Assembly (NCBI GenBank): GCA_905211645.1
Contig: CAJMBK010000001.1
Location: forward strand, 124,001 to 188,000
DNA from: an uncultured Caryophanales bacterium
Lineage (GTDB): Bacteria > Bacillota_I > Bacilli_A > RFN20 > CAG-288
Reading direction: 5' to 3'
Length of the DNA stretch: 64,000 bases
In this document: positions 62,792-64,000 of the stretch, piece by piece
Layout of the letters: the number at the start of each line of letters is the position of its first letter
Position numbering within the stretch: position 1 is the first letter of the stretch
Translations under genes and position numbers: made by a program
Notes under the pieces: generated by a model
Seen by the model: the letters and a program-made list of their open reading frames with translations, nothing else
The model's database searches: none
What the model was told of the DNA's origin: nothing

Positions 62792-64000
62792 ATGGAATTC
62801 ACCCCTGTTATTGGTATTGAAATTCACGTTGAATTAAAGACAAAATCAAAAATGTTCTCTTCCGGACCAGTTACTTATGGTAAAAAGAGTAATTCACAAA
62901 CAGTTTTATTCGATTTAGCCTATCCTGGTACAATGCCTACAGTCAATAAAGAAGCAGTTAATTACGGTATTCAAATCGCAACTGCTTTGAATATGGATAT
63001 TGCAAAAACACTTATTTTCGATAGAAAGAATTACTTCTATTCAGATTTACCTAAAGGTTTCCAAATCACTCAACAACAATATCCAATCGGTTCCGATGGT
63101 TATTTAACTATTGAACTTGATGATGGTACAACAAAGCAAATTGGTGTTGAAAGAGCACACTTGGAAGAGGATACTGCAAAGCAACTCCACTTCCCAACTT
63201 ACACTCTTTTAAACTACAATCGTGCTGGCACACCATTAGTTGAAATTGTTTCTCGTCCAGAGATGCACTCAGCTGAAGAAGCAAGTAAGTACGTTGAAGT
63301 TATCCACCAAATCATTACCTTTTTAGGTGTTTCCGATGGTAAGATGGAAGAAGGTTCCATGCGTTGTGACGTCAACATTTCCTTGATGCAAAAAGGTAGT
63401 AATGTTTTCGGTACCAAAGTTGAATGTAAGAACTTGAACTCAATTGCTAATGTTAGACAAGCAGTTGATTATGAAATTAAGAGACAAAGTGAACTTTTGG
63501 AACAAGGCTTACCTGTTATTCAAGAAACAAGAAGATTCAACGATTCCAAGGGTATCACTGAAGTTATGCGTCAAAAATCTGATGCAGTCGACTACAAGTA
63601 CTTCAGAGAAAATAACATCGCCCCAATCGATTTATCCGATAGTTTTGTAAATCAATGTATCGCTTCTATGAAAGTTTTGCCTTGGGAATATAAGGAAAGA
63701 TTTAAAGAGTTAGGTCTTTCAAGATATGAAATTGGTGAACTTTTGCTCGATAAAGAGAATGTATTCTTCTTCACATCAGTTCTTGAATTAGGAGTTAAAG
63801 ATCCTAAGATTCTCTGGAACTTATTGATGGGTGAGATTATGTCTTACTGCAATAAGAAGGAGATTCATTTGAATGAACTCGAAGTAAATAAACAGTATAT
63901 TTGTGACTTAGCAAATGTCATTTCTTCAAATAAAATTTCCTTTAAGCAAGCAAAAGATGTTTTACAAGTTGTCTTGAATGAAGACAAAGATCCTGCTGAA
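62792..64000 (+). CDS. gatB: Asp-tRNA(Asn)/Glu-tRNA(Gln) amidotransferase subunit B, 3' end outside window
   Basis: 403 codons seen, open to the last base; a full GatB has about 475. Subunit that binds the mischarged tRNA and activates its side chain. Opening PVIGIEIHVELKTKSKMFS, then DLPKGFQITQQQYPI, EEGSMRCDVNIS and EVMRQKSDAVDYKYF are all family marks. AAAGGAGG precedes ATG. The tail domain (YqeY-like) begins near the window end. Confidence 0.96.
   Translation, partial: MEFTPVIGIEIHVELKTKSKMFSSGPVTYGKKSNSQTVLFDLAYPGTMPTVNKEAVNYGIQIATALNMDIAKTLIFDRKNYFYSDLPKGFQITQQQYPIGSDGYLTIELDDGTTKQIGVERAHLEEDTAKQLHFPTYTLLNYNRAGTPLVEIVSRPEMHSAEEASKYVEVIHQIITFLGVSDGKMEEGSMRCDVNISLMQKGSNVFGTKVECKNLNSIANVRQAVDYEIKRQSELLEQGLPVIQETRRFNDSKGITEVMRQKSDAVDYKYFRENNIAPIDLSDSFVNQCIASMKVLPWEYKERFKELGLSRYEIGELLLDKENVFFFTSVLELGVKDPKILWNLLMGEIMSYCNKKEIHLNELEVNKQYICDLANVISSNKISFKQAKDVLQVVLNEDKDPAE

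Overview
AT-rich chromosomal segment from a low-GC Gram-positive bacterium of the Bacilli lineage (an Erysipelotrichales- or RF39-like gut lineage would fit; this placement is inference). Supporting marks are Firmicutes gene orders (helicase-rbgA-rnhB-dprA-topA-trmFO, pcrA-ligA-gatCAB, dnaD-nth beside recU), strong AGGAGG ribosome binding sites, a prfB gene with the classical +1 frameshift at an in-frame TGA, and TGA used as a real stop (nth, recU). The genetic code is therefore the standard bacterial one, not the Mycoplasma code. No IS element, prophage or CRISPR array was seen.

Layout. 1-5.5 kb: end of an unknown gene, an ABC-2 type exporter pair, a CDF cation exporter and a convergent PTS-EIIC-like membrane protein. 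5.6-7.1 kb: lysS. 7.1-11.7 kb: accessory block with two unknown genes, a short-RNA locus with its own promoter and terminator, a DUF2828 (Ro60-like helical plus vWA) protein, and a divergent HTH regulator paired with a repeat protein. 11.7-14.5 kb: tldD-pmbA. 14.5-28 kb: envelope genes (O-antigen-ligase-like protein, giant coiled-coil membrane protein, heterodimeric ABC exporter, DegV, YfhO). 28-36.6 kb: secA, prfB, yitT-like, S41 protease, uvrB. 36.6-48.3 kb (minus strand): ECF S component, two CNNM/CorC proteins, trmFO, topA, dprA, rnhB, rbgA and a UvrD-type helicase. 48.3-51.4 kb: an island of repeats beside tRNA-Ser(GCU), holding a Fic protein, two intact DUF4926 genes, two decayed DUF4926 copies and a fic remnant. 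51.5-64 kb: LD-carboxypeptidase, HU, dnaD, nth, recU, pyrG, pcrA, ligA, gatC, gatA and the start of gatB.

Most of the window is ordinary housekeeping. The parts worth attention are (1) the DUF2828 locus, where a consensus promoter and a strong terminator bracket an RNA of about 110 nt with a closing stem that carries a bulged C, directly upstream of a Ro60-like gene; and (2) the tRNA-Ser/DUF4926/Fic island, which shows segmental duplication, gene decay and a repeat-flanked promoter in front of fic. All calls come from reading the sequence; no database search was run.
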